Assembly (NCBI GenBank): GCA_946405435.1
Contig: CAMJHF010000008.1
Span: 1 to 64,000, forward strand
DNA: 64,000 bases
DNA from: an uncultured Bacteroidales bacterium
Lineage (GTDB): Bacteria > Bacteroidota > Bacteroidia > Bacteroidales > UBA932
Direction: 5' to 3'
The notes below the pieces were generated by a model. The model was not told the DNA's origin. It worked only from the letters and a program-made list of their open reading frames with translations, and did no database searches. The first letter of the stretch is position 1; each line of letters starts with the position of its first letter. Made by a program: the position numbers and the translations under genes. Positions 35,266-43,865 of the stretch are shown piece by piece.

Positions 35266-36350
35266 TACCAGAAGACAAACCACATGAACATCGAGAAAGC
35301 CGAGTATGCCAGCAGCACCAGCCCCGTAAACCTGTCCTGATCATAGCGTATTTCCAGATTGACCAGGGGGTAAGCTATTACGATCGGGTATAGAAACCAC
35401 GAAAGGTAGGCGAAGCGGTTGCTGAAAGCGGAGCGTATGACCATGATCCAGAATGCATTGCAGAGCAGGTAAACCGTGCATATAACATCGTACCAGTTGT
35501 CGGAAGCCTGCTGCTTTATGCAAACATACCAAGCCATGAGGACCGGAAGTGAACTGTACAGAAGAAAATCCCAGCGGAATCCCTCGTGTGAAAATTCGTT
35601 GGACACGAGAGTTGTGTACTGCGTCATTCTGTCATCGAAGCCCAGGCTGGCAAAGAAGCTTTCAAACGTGCCGCCCGCAATCAGTGAAATCAATATCGAG
35701 GCAAGCCAGAATACAATGAATTTTTTGACGTTACGCGACAGGAACAGAGCCGTGACGAGTGCTACAATTGGCAGCATTACGCTTCTGTGAATGCCGAATG
35801 CCATCAGCGAAACCAATATCCCGGGCAACCATTTGTCTTTGAGCATGAATGCCATAGCCAACAGAAACAGATGGCAGGCAAGCCCGTTCCTTAGACCGTT
35901 GGTGGCAAAAGGGAAAAACATCAGAGATGCAAGCACGAAAACTGTTCCGAGCATCGGGTCGTCAGGCATCAGACTCTTTACGGCACACAGTGCTGACATG
36001 ACATAACCTGCAGCTATTATGGTAAAGAAGGCATGAATGCTCAATCCGGCAGCCTTGCAGCCGTTCTTGAGCAATTCCCACACCCACTCACTGCTCCAGT
36101 TGACATGTACCGAGTAAGGATCGAGCCTGGCATATTCCAAGGCATAATTGGTGGTATCTCCGAATGCTGAACTTACTGGCCGGAGGCCAATCCATAAAAC
36201 GAACCACGCGCATAATAAGACGGGAAGGATTAAAGAACTTCCTTGTTCTTGATGCTTATAGTTATCAGAAGCAAGCCTTGGTAATGCAATGACAGTGGAT
36301 AGTGCCATCATTGCCCCTGTAAAAACCTTCTGATAAAGAAACGGGCTCAT
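35265..36350 (-). CDS. epsG: EpsG-family membrane protein, probable polysaccharide polymerase
   Basis: The 361-residue protein has about ten membrane helices. It carries the EpsG marks: a D-T-x-NY periplasmic motif (GDTTNYALEY), a helix with FFPFATNGLRNGLA, and FGIHRSVMLP. EpsG proteins are Wzy-like polymerases that join lipid-linked repeat units outside the membrane. It is flanked by GT32 and GT2 genes with 4- and 1-base overlaps. A polymerase in a locus that also has a Wzm/Wzt exporter is unusual. Confidence 0.85.
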   Translation of the reverse strand: MSPFLYQKVFTGAMMALSTVIALPRLASDNYKHQEQGSSLILPVLLCAWFVLWIGLRPVSSAFGDTTNYALEYARLDPYSVHVNWSSEWVWELLKNGCKAAGLSIHAFFTIIAAGYVMSALCAVKSLMPDDPMLGTVFVLASLMFFPFATNGLRNGLACHLFLLAMAFMLKDKWLPGILVSLMAFGIHRSVMLPIVALVTALFLSRNVKKFIVFWLASILISLIAGGTFESFFASLGFDDRMTQYTTLVSNEFSHEGFRWDFLLYSSLPVLMAWYVCIKQQASDNWYDVICTVYLLCNAFWIMVIRSAFSNRFAYLSWFLYPIVIAYPLVNLEIRYDQDRFTGLVLLAYSAFSMFMWFVFW

Positions 36351-37081
36351 TTAAAAAGCTTTCCGATGCGTGAAATAAAACCGACGCCGAATAATCTGCG
36401 TGCCAGGCGTTTTGCTGTGACTGTCAGTTTTGATTCCCGGGTCATCCAAGACTTGGAATACCAATGTATAGAACGTGTATTCACGGTTTTATTGAGCCTT
36501 CCGGTAGCATCGTCAAACGGATTGAACCATTCCGGGGGATAAACAAAAAAGCCGGCTGCACTTTCTATGTCACCATTCCCATTCAAGCCGCGGTCAAGCA
36601 GCATCTGAGTCACCATAGGAATCATGGTGACTGGATTCATTCTGCCGTCGGGCAAGAACATTGTCAGGGATTCATAACGCAGTAAAATATCTGCAAACAA
36701 TTCCATTCCGGCTTCGGCCGCCATACCGAGACCTGGTGCGACGGCAATCGTTGAGTTTTTTCCTAAACTCTCGAAACCCATGTACGGCCCCCTGCTCAAA
36801 ATGTCATCCATGGGCTTGATTACTTCTACATCCGTGTCAAAGTACACGCCGCCATGGTCATACAGCACCCTGAAACGGGCGTAGTCGCTTACAAAAGCAT
36901 ATTTGCCTGCCGCATAAGCATCTCTGGTATAGGAGATGATGTTGACGTCGAAATTGCTCTCGTCCCAACGGCATATTTCATAGTCCGGAAGATACCGCTT
37001 CCAACTGGCGATGCACTTGCAGGCCAGCTCCGTCAGAGGCTTGCCGCCGAACCAGAAATAGTGTATGACTTTAGGTATCAT
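36347..37081 (-). CDS. GT32-type glycosyltransferase (DXD)
   Basis: ATG at 37081 (MIPKVIHYFWFGGKPL) overlaps the upstream stop by 4 bases. The 244-residue protein has the GT32 opening IPKVIHYFWFGG, KYAFVSDYARFRVLYDHGG and YFDTDVEV (metal-binding DTD), as in capsular sugar transferases with the Gly_transf_sug domain. In Bacteroidetes these often add mannose or galactose. Intact and of usual length. Confidence 0.93.
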   Translation of the reverse strand: MIPKVIHYFWFGGKPLTELACKCIASWKRYLPDYEICRWDESNFDVNIISYTRDAYAAGKYAFVSDYARFRVLYDHGGVYFDTDVEVIKPMDDILSRGPYMGFESLGKNSTIAVAPGLGMAAEAGMELFADILLRYESLTMFLPDGRMNPVTMIPMVTQMLLDRGLNGNGDIESAAGFFVYPPEWFNPFDDATGRLNKTVNTRSIHWYSKSWMTRESKLTVTAKRLARRLFGVGFISRIGKLFK

Positions 37082-38214
37082 CGGGCTTTTATTATTGATG
37101 CGATCGCTGCGGCGCATCCTGGATTGTCGAGGGGCACTATAGTGGCATTGCCTATGGAGTCGGCAACATCGGCTACGGTGGGGAAGTTGGTGAGAATGAC
37201 GGATTTGCCAAGAGCCGCAGCCTCATGAACGGTGACCGGGTCGCCTTCGTATCGCGAGGGCTGCACATATAGGTCGCAGGCCTTCATGTAGGGGTATGGG
37301 TTGTCTTTCTTGCCCAGGATGACCACCTGCCCTCCTGAACCCTCCTTATCTATTTTTTCCCTGATCAGCGCCTCGTCGGGTCCGTAGCCGATAAGATACC
37401 ACACTGCTGACAGCCCTTGGGGATTCAATTGCACGTTGAGCCTGCGGCAGATATCCGGCACGTTGTCGTAATTCTTGGCGTGGCAGAAGCGGCCCACGGA
37501 CAGCAGGTTGACTGTGTTTTCCCGGCGGGGCATTTCCACTTCTACAATGTCTTTCGGCATACTGTCGGCACGCGAAGCTATATATCTGCGGGGCAGCAGG
37601 TTCGCCTTGACTTCAATCTTGTCGTCAAGTTCGGGGAAGCGCGTCAGGAAGGCTTTGCGGACGCTTTCCGTAATGGCCACGATGCGGTCGTAGGCTCCCC
37701 ATACAGGCGCCTCGATTGATGCATCTACATCCACTTCGGAGTAGTCGGTATGAATCCAGCATATCTTTTTCTTTGCCTTGACCTTCTGCAGCACATAGTC
37801 GTGTGGCGCAAGCCAGCTTATGGCCATGTCGTATTCTTTCCGGGGGTTGATTGCCGGCATCAGCGGGGCAACCTTGCGGGCAACATATTGGAATACGGCA
37901 GATCCGTCCCGCGGGTGTGTCCGCCTTGCATATCGCTTATACTCGTATCTTCCACGTAGCCTTGCTGCTGCAATTCTAAAGTAGCCCGACTTGACCACAT
38001 CCTTCAGCGGCCTTTCAAGCTGCGCGTATTCGGGTATCTCGGGCAGCAAATGTACCGGTGTCGGAATGGCGCCCATCAACTCTCCACGATGAGAGTACAC
38101 AAACAGGTCCACATCATACTTGCCATAGTCCAACGACTCCAGCAGCCCTATAAGGCTGTTCTCGGCGCCGCCAAGTTCAAGATAGTGAATGGCAAAGAGG
38201 AGACTCTGCTTCAT
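37078..38214 (-). CDS. Family 4 glycosyltransferase
   Basis: ATG at 38214 (MKQSLLFAIHYLELGGAENSL) overlaps the next gene by 4 bases; the longer frame is an N-terminal artefact. The 378-residue enzyme has LGGAENSLIGLL, CWIHTDYSEVDVD, LSVGRFCHAKNYDNV at the donor site and YEGDPVTVHEAAALGKSVI. The HEAAALG form is typical of a subgroup of Bacteroidetes capsule GT4 enzymes. The sugar is unknown. Confidence 0.9.
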   Translation of the reverse strand: MKQSLLFAIHYLELGGAENSLIGLLESLDYGKYDVDLFVYSHRGELMGAIPTPVHLLPEIPEYAQLERPLKDVVKSGYFRIAAARLRGRYEYKRYARRTHPRDGSAVFQYVARKVAPLMPAINPRKEYDMAISWLAPHDYVLQKVKAKKKICWIHTDYSEVDVDASIEAPVWGAYDRIVAITESVRKAFLTRFPELDDKIEVKANLLPRRYIASRADSMPKDIVEVEMPRRENTVNLLSVGRFCHAKNYDNVPDICRRLNVQLNPQGLSAVWYLIGYGPDEALIREKIDKEGSGGQVVILGKKDNPYPYMKACDLYVQPSRYEGDPVTVHEAAALGKSVILTNFPTVADVADSIGNATIVPLDNPGCAAAIASIIKAR

Positions 38215-39167
38215 TTCCGGCAAAATTGCAGACGGGCGCAGTGCTGCAGCAGCCGCACTCCTTTCCATGGGTTGCGGGAATTCCAGATGACGCGGGAGAT
38301 AGCCCGCCACCTAGGGAAACCATACTGCGGCGCTGCGAGAAAACATCGGTCAAATGCTTCAGGATCCATCTTCAGCATTTCCCAGAAGTATTGCACCGTG
38401 ACTCTGGACCAGTTGCGTTTTCCGCGCCCAAGCAGCTTGTGAACTCGAAATTCGGCCATCGTCCGGCATTCCGCCTCGCCAGGCTTCCAGCCGATCCCGT
38501 ATGACAGTGAACCGGGCCGTTCTGTCAACGCGTACACGGCCTCGTGACATATTTCCACGGCGGATATGACCTGGGAAAGACGAGCTGCGAACATTACGTC
38601 GTTGGAAAACGGAATTTCTTCGAACCGGATTTCCGGATGCCGCCCGAGCAGGGCGCGGCGGATCATTTTGCAGCTTGGAATCTGGAAGTCGGCGCACAAT
38701 TCTGCTGAACGGTCGGCAGCCTTCGTGTCATCCAACAGCCGGTTGAAATGATTGAGGCGCTGCGAAGGGACGGAAGGGTCATCCGACATTACGGCTCTGA
38801 ACTTATAAAAAACGATGTCCGCAGGCGAATCCAAGTACTTGTCAAACGTATCCCATGCTCCCGGCAGGAAAAAATCGTCTGCATCGGCAAACATTACCCA
38901 GGTCCCGAAGGCATCCTGCAGACCCAGGTTTCTCGCATATCCTGCTCCGCCTCGCTTGGGAGCCCGGATCAGGCGGACGTTCCGTCGCCCAAGTTCCGGG
39001 AGGCGCTCGCTGTATTCATCTGCGCCCGGACTGTTGTCGTCTACGACAAGTACCTGAATATCATTTCGCTGCGGAATGGAAAGAAGACACCGTGAAAGCA
39101 AATCTGGAATATTGTAATGCGGAATTACAACAGTGTAGTTCGTAATATTTCCCTGCTTTGAGATCAT
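38211..39167 (-). CDS. Family 2 glycosyltransferase
   Basis: The 318-residue protein opens with TVVIPHYNIPDLLSRC, has QVLVVDDNSPG and WVMFADADDFFLPG (metal site). After that it diverges from the other GT2 enzymes, with FEEIPFSNDVMF and ERPGSLSYG blocks. That form is common for galactosyl- or rhamnosyltransferase-like proteins of Bacteroidales capsules. It follows the fimbrillin-like gene after 28 bases. Confidence 0.88.
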   Translation of the reverse strand: MISKQGNITNYTVVIPHYNIPDLLSRCLLSIPQRNDIQVLVVDDNSPGADEYSERLPELGRRNVRLIRAPKRGGAGYARNLGLQDAFGTWVMFADADDFFLPGAWDTFDKYLDSPADIVFYKFRAVMSDDPSVPSQRLNHFNRLLDDTKAADRSAELCADFQIPSCKMIRRALLGRHPEIRFEEIPFSNDVMFAARLSQVISAVEICHEAVYALTERPGSLSYGIGWKPGEAECRTMAEFRVHKLLGRGKRNWSRVTVQYFWEMLKMDPEAFDRCFLAAPQYGFPRWRAISRVIWNSRNPWKGVRLLQHCARLQFCRK

Positions 39168-39195
39168 ACCTTCACGATGCCCTTTTCAATCTATT

Positions 39196-40185
39196 TTATT
39201 GCTTCGTCATTTTAACTTCCACAGTGTAGAAGTTCTCATACATAAAAGTCACATTCTCCTTTTGGTATGTGTACGTTTCGCCACCTGCAGTTGCGGTGAG
39301 TTTGATTGTGGCGTCCTGTACGCCCGCCAATATGCCGGTACCGTTCATGTCGCCTGTGAGAGCCGCATAAATCACGTCAGTCGGAGCGGTAGGATTAATG
39401 ACCACGGCTCCGGTATGCAGGCAGGCGAGGTAAGGATTATCCTCCGGTGCCGGAAAAGCGGAAGGACCCGTAGGTATGGATGACATATACTCCAGCAACT
39501 TTTCTCCGTCAACCTTCAAGGGCTCGAATAGCGTGATGAAATGTCCCGGGCTGTTGACTGTGGAAATTTCCAGTCTGCTGGCATTTAGAGGGTTGCCCGA
39601 TTCATCTTTCAGGATGAACTTCACAATGGCCTGGTAGGCATGGAAATAAGGCTGGTAAGTGCCGGAAATAGTAGAACCGTTGATGCCGTAAATATGGTAG
39701 GTAGACTCGGCGTAGTCATATTTTCTGGCGATGGTTTCGAGGGTTCCGTCCTGCCCGGTATAATCGTAAACCAGGTCGGGCCTGTGCTGGTACGTCAGAA
39801 AGAGGTTCTGGCCGGCATAAAAAGTGCCTGACAGTTGGCCGACCAATGTTGTGACCGGGCCGGATGTGGTAGCGGTAAGCACTCCGACAGGCTTCATGAT
39901 GTCCTCGGGTTTGGCGTTGGCATAGTCGGCGGGGGTGCTGGGATTGGACATGACCAGCACTGTTTCCCCTGCAACCCATGAACTTGTTATTGTTTCTCCG
40001 TTGTCGGTAATCTGAACGTCCAGCCCCTTGGTATAGGGATTCACGAAGGAAGATGCGCCTTCCCTCGAGGCTTCAAAAGAAACTGAAAATGTTCCGGTCT
40101 GAGAGAAGATGGTCTCTTTTTGAGAGCATGAATTGATCATGCAGATTCCGCATACTACTGCGGCCATCAATACTGATTTCTTCAT
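39196..40185 (-). CDS. Fimbrillin-like lipoprotein
   Basis: The 329-residue product has a lipoprotein signal peptide ending at Cys20 (CMINSC). The mature part resembles the fimbrillin/Mfa-like family: an early FSVSFEAS strand, ITSSWVAGETVLVMSN (the W-x-x-GE/D-x-V pattern), VTTLVGQLSGTFYAGQNLFL, and a C-terminal ENFYTVEVKMTKQ strand that could be a donor strand. Such proteins form type V pili or coat the surface. Only one is present here, without an Mfa2/FimB-like anchor or assembly genes. It is preceded by a 58-codon gene. It may be a surface protein that binds or is linked to the glycan; that is inference. Confidence 0.75.
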   Translation of the reverse strand: MKKSVLMAAVVCGICMINSCSQKETIFSQTGTFSVSFEASREGASSFVNPYTKGLDVQITDNGETITSSWVAGETVLVMSNPSTPADYANAKPEDIMKPVGVLTATTSGPVTTLVGQLSGTFYAGQNLFLTYQHRPDLVYDYTGQDGTLETIARKYDYAESTYHIYGINGSTISGTYQPYFHAYQAIVKFILKDESGNPLNASRLEISTVNSPGHFITLFEPLKVDGEKLLEYMSSIPTGPSAFPAPEDNPYLACLHTGAVVINPTAPTDVIYAALTGDMNGTGILAGVQDATIKLTATAGGETYTYQKENVTFMYENFYTVEVKMTKQ

Positions 40186-40201
40186 GATACAGTTCTTTTA
40201 A

Positions 40202-40378
40202 TTAGTTCCACGTCTGAGATCCGTTGTTGTAGTATCTCTGGCCGTTTCTGACGTTGTTGATTGAAAGTGTAGGATCAGTGACACTTGCGCCTCCGCTGAC
40301 GCAGATAATGCCGCTGAACTCTGCCTCCAAATCCATTATGGACGGAGCGGCATAAAGAATTTTTTTGTTTTTTGTCAT
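40202..40378 (-). CDS. Small 58-residue peptide with N-terminal PxxxxLE-type segment and Gly-Gly
   Basis: A 59-codon frame from ATG 40378 to TAA 40202 fills the gap between the nucleotidyltransferase and the fimbrillin-like lipoprotein genes. It has a basic start (MTKNKKILY), an APSIMDLEAEFSGIICVSGG segment (residues 11-30) and a polar Asn/Thr-rich tail ending RYYNNGSQTWN. Many Bacteroidota carry 50-70-residue peptides with this PxI-x-x-LE...SG layout near surface-protein genes; their role is unknown. The Gly-Gly at 29-30 could be a leader-cleavage site, but no C39 peptidase or peptide exporter is in the window. The codon pattern and exact fit between flanking genes favour a real gene. Confidence 0.65.
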   Translation of the reverse strand: MTKNKKILYAAPSIMDLEAEFSGIICVSGGASVTDPTLSINNVRNGQRYYNNGSQTWN

Positions 40379-40396
40379 GATAAAAAATTTAAGTAG

Positions 40397-41578
40397 TTAA
40401 TATGAATGAAATAATGATTTGAATCTCAATATAATACGTTTGAATATGCGGTTGCTGGCAATCGGCTTGGCCATTTTTACCAACCCCAGCCAGCAATAGA
40501 CCAGGGGGCTCTGCTCAGTACGCAGTCTTGTGCCGACGGCAGTTCCTGCCATCTTGTCCCTTCCTGCCGACAGAACATTGCGCCTGAACTTGAAGTCGAC
40601 GAATAATATCTCCAAATCTTTGCTGTTTGCTCCCAGGCTTTCTATCCAGCCGCGAGGGAACAGTTCCGGCAGGTATCCGGCAAAAAAGCGGCAGACAATG
40701 TACAATTGACATCCGGTGCCTGTCAGCTCAGCGTCACTTTTGATTCTTGCCCAGTCAAGACCTGTATTTGCCGCGGTCAGGAACTTAAGGTCGAAAAAGG
40801 TGTTCAGTATGCTCTGCCCGGACTGCTTTTTCTGCAGGTTCTTGAATGTATTGACCAGCAATATGAAAACCAGATCCTCACGGCAGGGAATCAAGCCTCT
40901 TGTAGAAAACATGGGCATTTCTTCCGCCCTGGCAAACAATGGCCCGGTAAACCGTTCTTCCATGCCGGTCCCGAGGTCAAGCCGGCAGTGTATGTCGGCA
41001 ACGGCTGTCTGGCTTCCGGGAATATGCAGGTCGGTACTGTATCCGCATGCCATAGGGTCTCCGTACCCCAGGCCCGACGCAAGACGGATGGACTTTCCGT
41101 AATCATTCTCGCCGACTATCAGGTCGATATCCGTCATCCATCTTGGCATGTCCGGGTTTAGCAGTTTCATCGCCGCCCCTTTTATCAATATGAAGGGGAT
41201 GTTATTATCGCTCAATGCAGAGGCGATACGTGAAAAGTGCTTTGCAATTGTTGCATTATGCAGTTCGGCAACGGCCTCTCCGCCTTTAAGTCTCGGCAGC
41301 AGTGTGTCCGGAACCGAAAAATCAGAACGCTCGCCAAGGACATGGCAGACGAGAAGCACACTTTTGAGCGAAGCGTTTGCGGCGTCCCAGGACTTCAGAA
41401 AAGCATCGAAGTCCGCCTGTGTTTTGCTTTTGTCGAACGCCAGGGTCAAAAGCAGATTGTCTTCCGCCTCCAGCAGCGAGCTGTAAATATCTTCGATCCT
41501 ATCCTGCTTGAAAGGAACCAGTCCGGCCACAAGGACGGCAGCAAGCAGCAGGAGAATGAATGTCAGGACAATTGGCAT
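40397..41578 (-). CDS. PF14907-like nucleotidyltransferase family protein
   Basis: The 393-residue protein has the NTP_transf_5 pattern FILIKGAAMKLL (KGA at 133-135) followed by RWMTDIDLIVGENDY with metal-site Asp150 and Asp152. An ILNTFFDL helical block lies near residue 260. The first 22 residues are very hydrophobic, so either it is membrane-anchored or translation starts further in; the ATG at 41578 overlaps the aminotransferase gene by 16 bases. PF14907 proteins occur with peptide-natural-product and polysaccharide genes, and some are thought to modify a small molecule or peptide. Here the next gene is a small peptide. Confidence 0.72.
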   Translation of the reverse strand: MPIVLTFILLLLAAVLVAGLVPFKQDRIEDIYSSLLEAEDNLLLTLAFDKSKTQADFDAFLKSWDAANASLKSVLLVCHVLGERSDFSVPDTLLPRLKGGEAVAELHNATIAKHFSRIASALSDNNIPFILIKGAAMKLLNPDMPRWMTDIDLIVGENDYGKSIRLASGLGYGDPMACGYSTDLHIPGSQTAVADIHCRLDLGTGMEERFTGPLFARAEEMPMFSTRGLIPCREDLVFILLVNTFKNLQKKQSGQSILNTFFDLKFLTAANTGLDWARIKSDAELTGTGCQLYIVCRFFAGYLPELFPRGWIESLGANSKDLEILFVDFKFRRNVLSAGRDKMAGTAVGTRLRTEQSPLVYCWLGLVKMAKPIASNRIFKRIILRFKSLFHSY

Positions 41579-42759
41579 GAACTCTTGATTATGTCACAGA
41601 TATAATGGACATCTTCCTTGCTGACAAGCGGTCCGCTTGGAAGGCAGAGACCGGTGCGGAACAGGTTTTCAGCCACTTTTCCCCCATAATAAGGGACATT
41701 TGAATACAAGGGTTGCAGATGCATTGGTTTCCAGAGCGGCCGGGATTCTACGCACCGGGCCTCGAGACATCGGCGAAGAGCCTCTACATTGGCGTTCGGT
41801 GCGTCGCCTGGGTCAACGGCAAAGGGTTCTATGCTCTCCTGGCCTTTGATATGCAGCTCGGGATTCAAAGAAATGACGCTCAGCCAGTAGTTGCTTTGAA
41901 TCCTTTCCGCCGGACTGAGGTGGACCTTTATTCCTGGCATGTCATTGAGCAGCTCTGAATAAAGCCTGGCCACCATTATGTGATGAGCCAGATGGTCTTT
42001 CAGTACGGTCATCTGGCCGCGCCCTATACCGGCGCTGATATTTGACATTCGGTAGTTGTAGCCCAGTTGCTTGTGCTGATAGAATGGATACGGCTCGCGG
42101 GACTGGGTGGCATAGCGGAACATCTTTTCCTTTGTCTCTGCATCCGGACAGATAAGTGCGCCGCCGCCGGATGTGGTGATCATCTTGTTGCCGTTGAAAC
42201 TCAGCACACCGAAACGACCGAAGGTTCCGAGGCTCTGGCCATCAAAGCGGCTTCCGAGCGCTTCGGCGCTGTCCTCTACTACGGCAATACCGTAATGGTC
42301 AGCGATTTGCATGATCTTATCAATATGATAGGGCATGCCGTATAGAGACACCGGCACGATGGCTTTGGGCGCGCGCCCGGTTTTGTGGATCCGGTCTAGA
42401 ATGGCTTCTTCCAGAAGGTCAGTATCCATATTCCAGGTGGCGCTCTCGCTGTCTATCAGCACTGGTTTTGCTCCTTGGTAGAGGATGGGATTGACGGAGG
42501 CGCAGAAGGTAAAGCTCTGTGCTATGACTTCATCGCCTGAGTCCACGCCGCAGCCTATCAGCCCAAGGTGAACGGCGGCAGTGCCTGACGATACGGCCAG
42601 CACTTCTTTCTTTCCTCCCAGGAATGCCTTAAGGTCTTCTTCAAAACCGTCCACATTGGGCCCGAGCGGCACCACCCAGTTTTCGTCGAAGGCTTGCTGT
42701 ATGTATTTTTGCTCGGCTCCGCTCATGTGAGCGAGGCAGAGGATGATTTTCTTATCCAT
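41563..42759 (-). CDS. DegT/DnrJ/EryC1-family sugar aminotransferase
   Basis: The 398-residue PLP enzyme has SSGTAAVHLGL (57-67, phosphate cup), VVEDSAEALGS (160-170) and the Schiff-base Lys192 in FNGNKMITTSGGGAL. This subgroup transfers an amino group to a 4-keto (or 3-keto) UDP- or dTDP-sugar. EpsN/PglE/WecE-like members make 4-amino-4,6-dideoxy sugars. The matching 4,6-dehydratase is not in the window. Its product could be acetylated by the GNAT protein at 25.5 kb. A 14-codon frame overlaps its start (see separate entry). Confidence 0.93.
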   Translation of the reverse strand: MDKKIILCLAHMSGAEQKYIQQAFDENWVVPLGPNVDGFEEDLKAFLGGKKEVLAVSSGTAAVHLGLIGCGVDSGDEVIAQSFTFCASVNPILYQGAKPVLIDSESATWNMDTDLLEEAILDRIHKTGRAPKAIVPVSLYGMPYHIDKIMQIADHYGIAVVEDSAEALGSRFDGQSLGTFGRFGVLSFNGNKMITTSGGGALICPDAETKEKMFRYATQSREPYPFYQHKQLGYNYRMSNISAGIGRGQMTVLKDHLAHHIMVARLYSELLNDMPGIKVHLSPAERIQSNYWLSVISLNPELHIKGQESIEPFAVDPGDAPNANVEALRRCLEARCVESRPLWKPMHLQPLYSNVPYYGGKVAENLFRTGLCLPSGPLVSKEDVHYICDIIKSSCQLS

Positions 42760-42796
42760 TTATTTGTTCAATCAAATCTATCATGCGTTCCTTCAT
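42752..42796 (-). pseudogene. Micro-ORF or remnant ahead of the DegT gene
   Basis: A frame MKERMIDLIEQING ends 8 bases into the DegT coding sequence. It can be read back without stop through RYLNHSTANG into the 3' end of the neighbouring GT2 gene (to about 42830). The composition resembles the C-terminal helix of a globular enzyme rather than a leader peptide. It may be what remains of a deleted gene or a translation-coupling mini-cistron. I cannot name the parent protein. Confidence 0.25.
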
Positions 42797-42809
42797 GCCA
42801 TTCGCAGTA

Positions 42810-43865
42810 CTATGGTTTAAATATCTTCCTGAGGCCATTGAACGACCATCTTAAAAACGAAATAGCAGGATAACAACGGGCACGATATGCTGCTAAGAAC
42901 AGGCGGTTCTCTATCCCAAAGTGGTTGTTGGCCGATATGAAATCCAGACAATGGACAACTTTGGGACGCGAAAGGATTCGAAGCACTTCTTCCCGTTTCC
43001 ATTTGCGTGAAGATGGCGCATCCGGATGGAATGTGTTGAAAAGGATTGAGGTTTCGATGCCTTGATAAAAACGCCAGTAAGCGTTGGACTCCAGTCGCTT
43101 TTCTTCCAACTGCCAGTCTTTCATGAAATTGCGGATTCCGTCGTAGACGGATTCGTAGATTAGAATCCGGTCGGGAATGTAACGGGAACGGTTGTTACCG
43201 CTGTCGTAAAAATAGTAATGATATAGTGGCAAGGATGAGACATATACCCTTTCCGCAAAGGGATAGAGCTTGAGGTTGAACAGCTCATCCTGTTGTATTC
43301 TCTGTCCGCCGAACCTGGCTCCTGTACGTTCTATGAAAGACCGCCGGTAGAACTTGTTCCACGCAAAGCCGTTGCCGTTCGGGACAAGGAAGAGTTCGTC
43401 AAGGAAGACCGCCTTCAGTTCCGCGTTGCTTTCCAGCAGCCTTTCCTTGAAGTGCGAAGTCTCTGTCTTTCCGCTTTCAGAATACGTGAACCGGATGCCA
43501 AAAATGTTCATATCCGTACTGTATTCCTGCATCCACCTGACGTTCTTCTCAACAAGATCCAAGTCGGCGTCATCATCGACGTCATAGAACCAGACAAAGT
43601 CGCCCAGGGCCACGTCCAGCCCTGCGTTGCGGGCGCTTCCGAGACCGCCGTTGGCCTTATTAACAATCCGGATACGTGGGTCCTCTGCAGCCAGTTTGTT
43701 GCAGATGTCAGGCGTCTCATCGGTAGAGCCGTCATTGACGAGAATGATCTCAAGGTCATGCCAAGTCTGATTCCGCACGCAGGAGAGCCCCTTATCCAGA
43801 AGGTAACGAGCCACGTCGTACAGGCAGATGATGACACTGACCTTGCCGTTATCTTCGAAATCCAT
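42810..43865 (-). CDS. Family 2 glycosyltransferase
   Basis: The chosen Met (MDFEDNGKVSVIICLYD, 43865) gives 351 residues and a 17-base overlap with the previous gene; a start at 43892 is possible. Motifs are SVIICLYDVARYLL, ILVNDGSTDET and FVWFYDVDDDADL, where an extra Asp precedes the metal site. A FAWNKFYRRSF acceptor segment follows. It closes the run of five GT2 genes that ends at 47868. The Asp-rich DVDDDAD is unlike the FIDSDD of its neighbours. Confidence 0.88.
   Translation of the reverse strand: MDFEDNGKVSVIICLYDVARYLLDKGLSCVRNQTWHDLEIILVNDGSTDETPDICNKLAAEDPRIRIVNKANGGLGSARNAGLDVALGDFVWFYDVDDDADLDLVEKNVRWMQEYSTDMNIFGIRFTYSESGKTETSHFKERLLESNAELKAVFLDELFLVPNGNGFAWNKFYRRSFIERTGARFGGQRIQQDELFNLKLYPFAERVYVSSLPLYHYYFYDSGNNRSRYIPDRILIYESVYDGIRNFMKDWQLEEKRLESNAYWRFYQGIETSILFNTFHPDAPSSRKWKREEVLRILSRPKVVHCLDFISANNHFGIENRLFLAAYRARCYPAISFLRWSFNGLRKIFKP

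Noticed and set aside
40202..40378. Confident RiPP precursor with Gly-Gly leader
   Set aside because: The Gly-Gly is present, but no C39 peptidase, peptide exporter or adjacent maturase is seen, and the radical SAM gene is 19 kb away. Kept only as a possibility in the findings.
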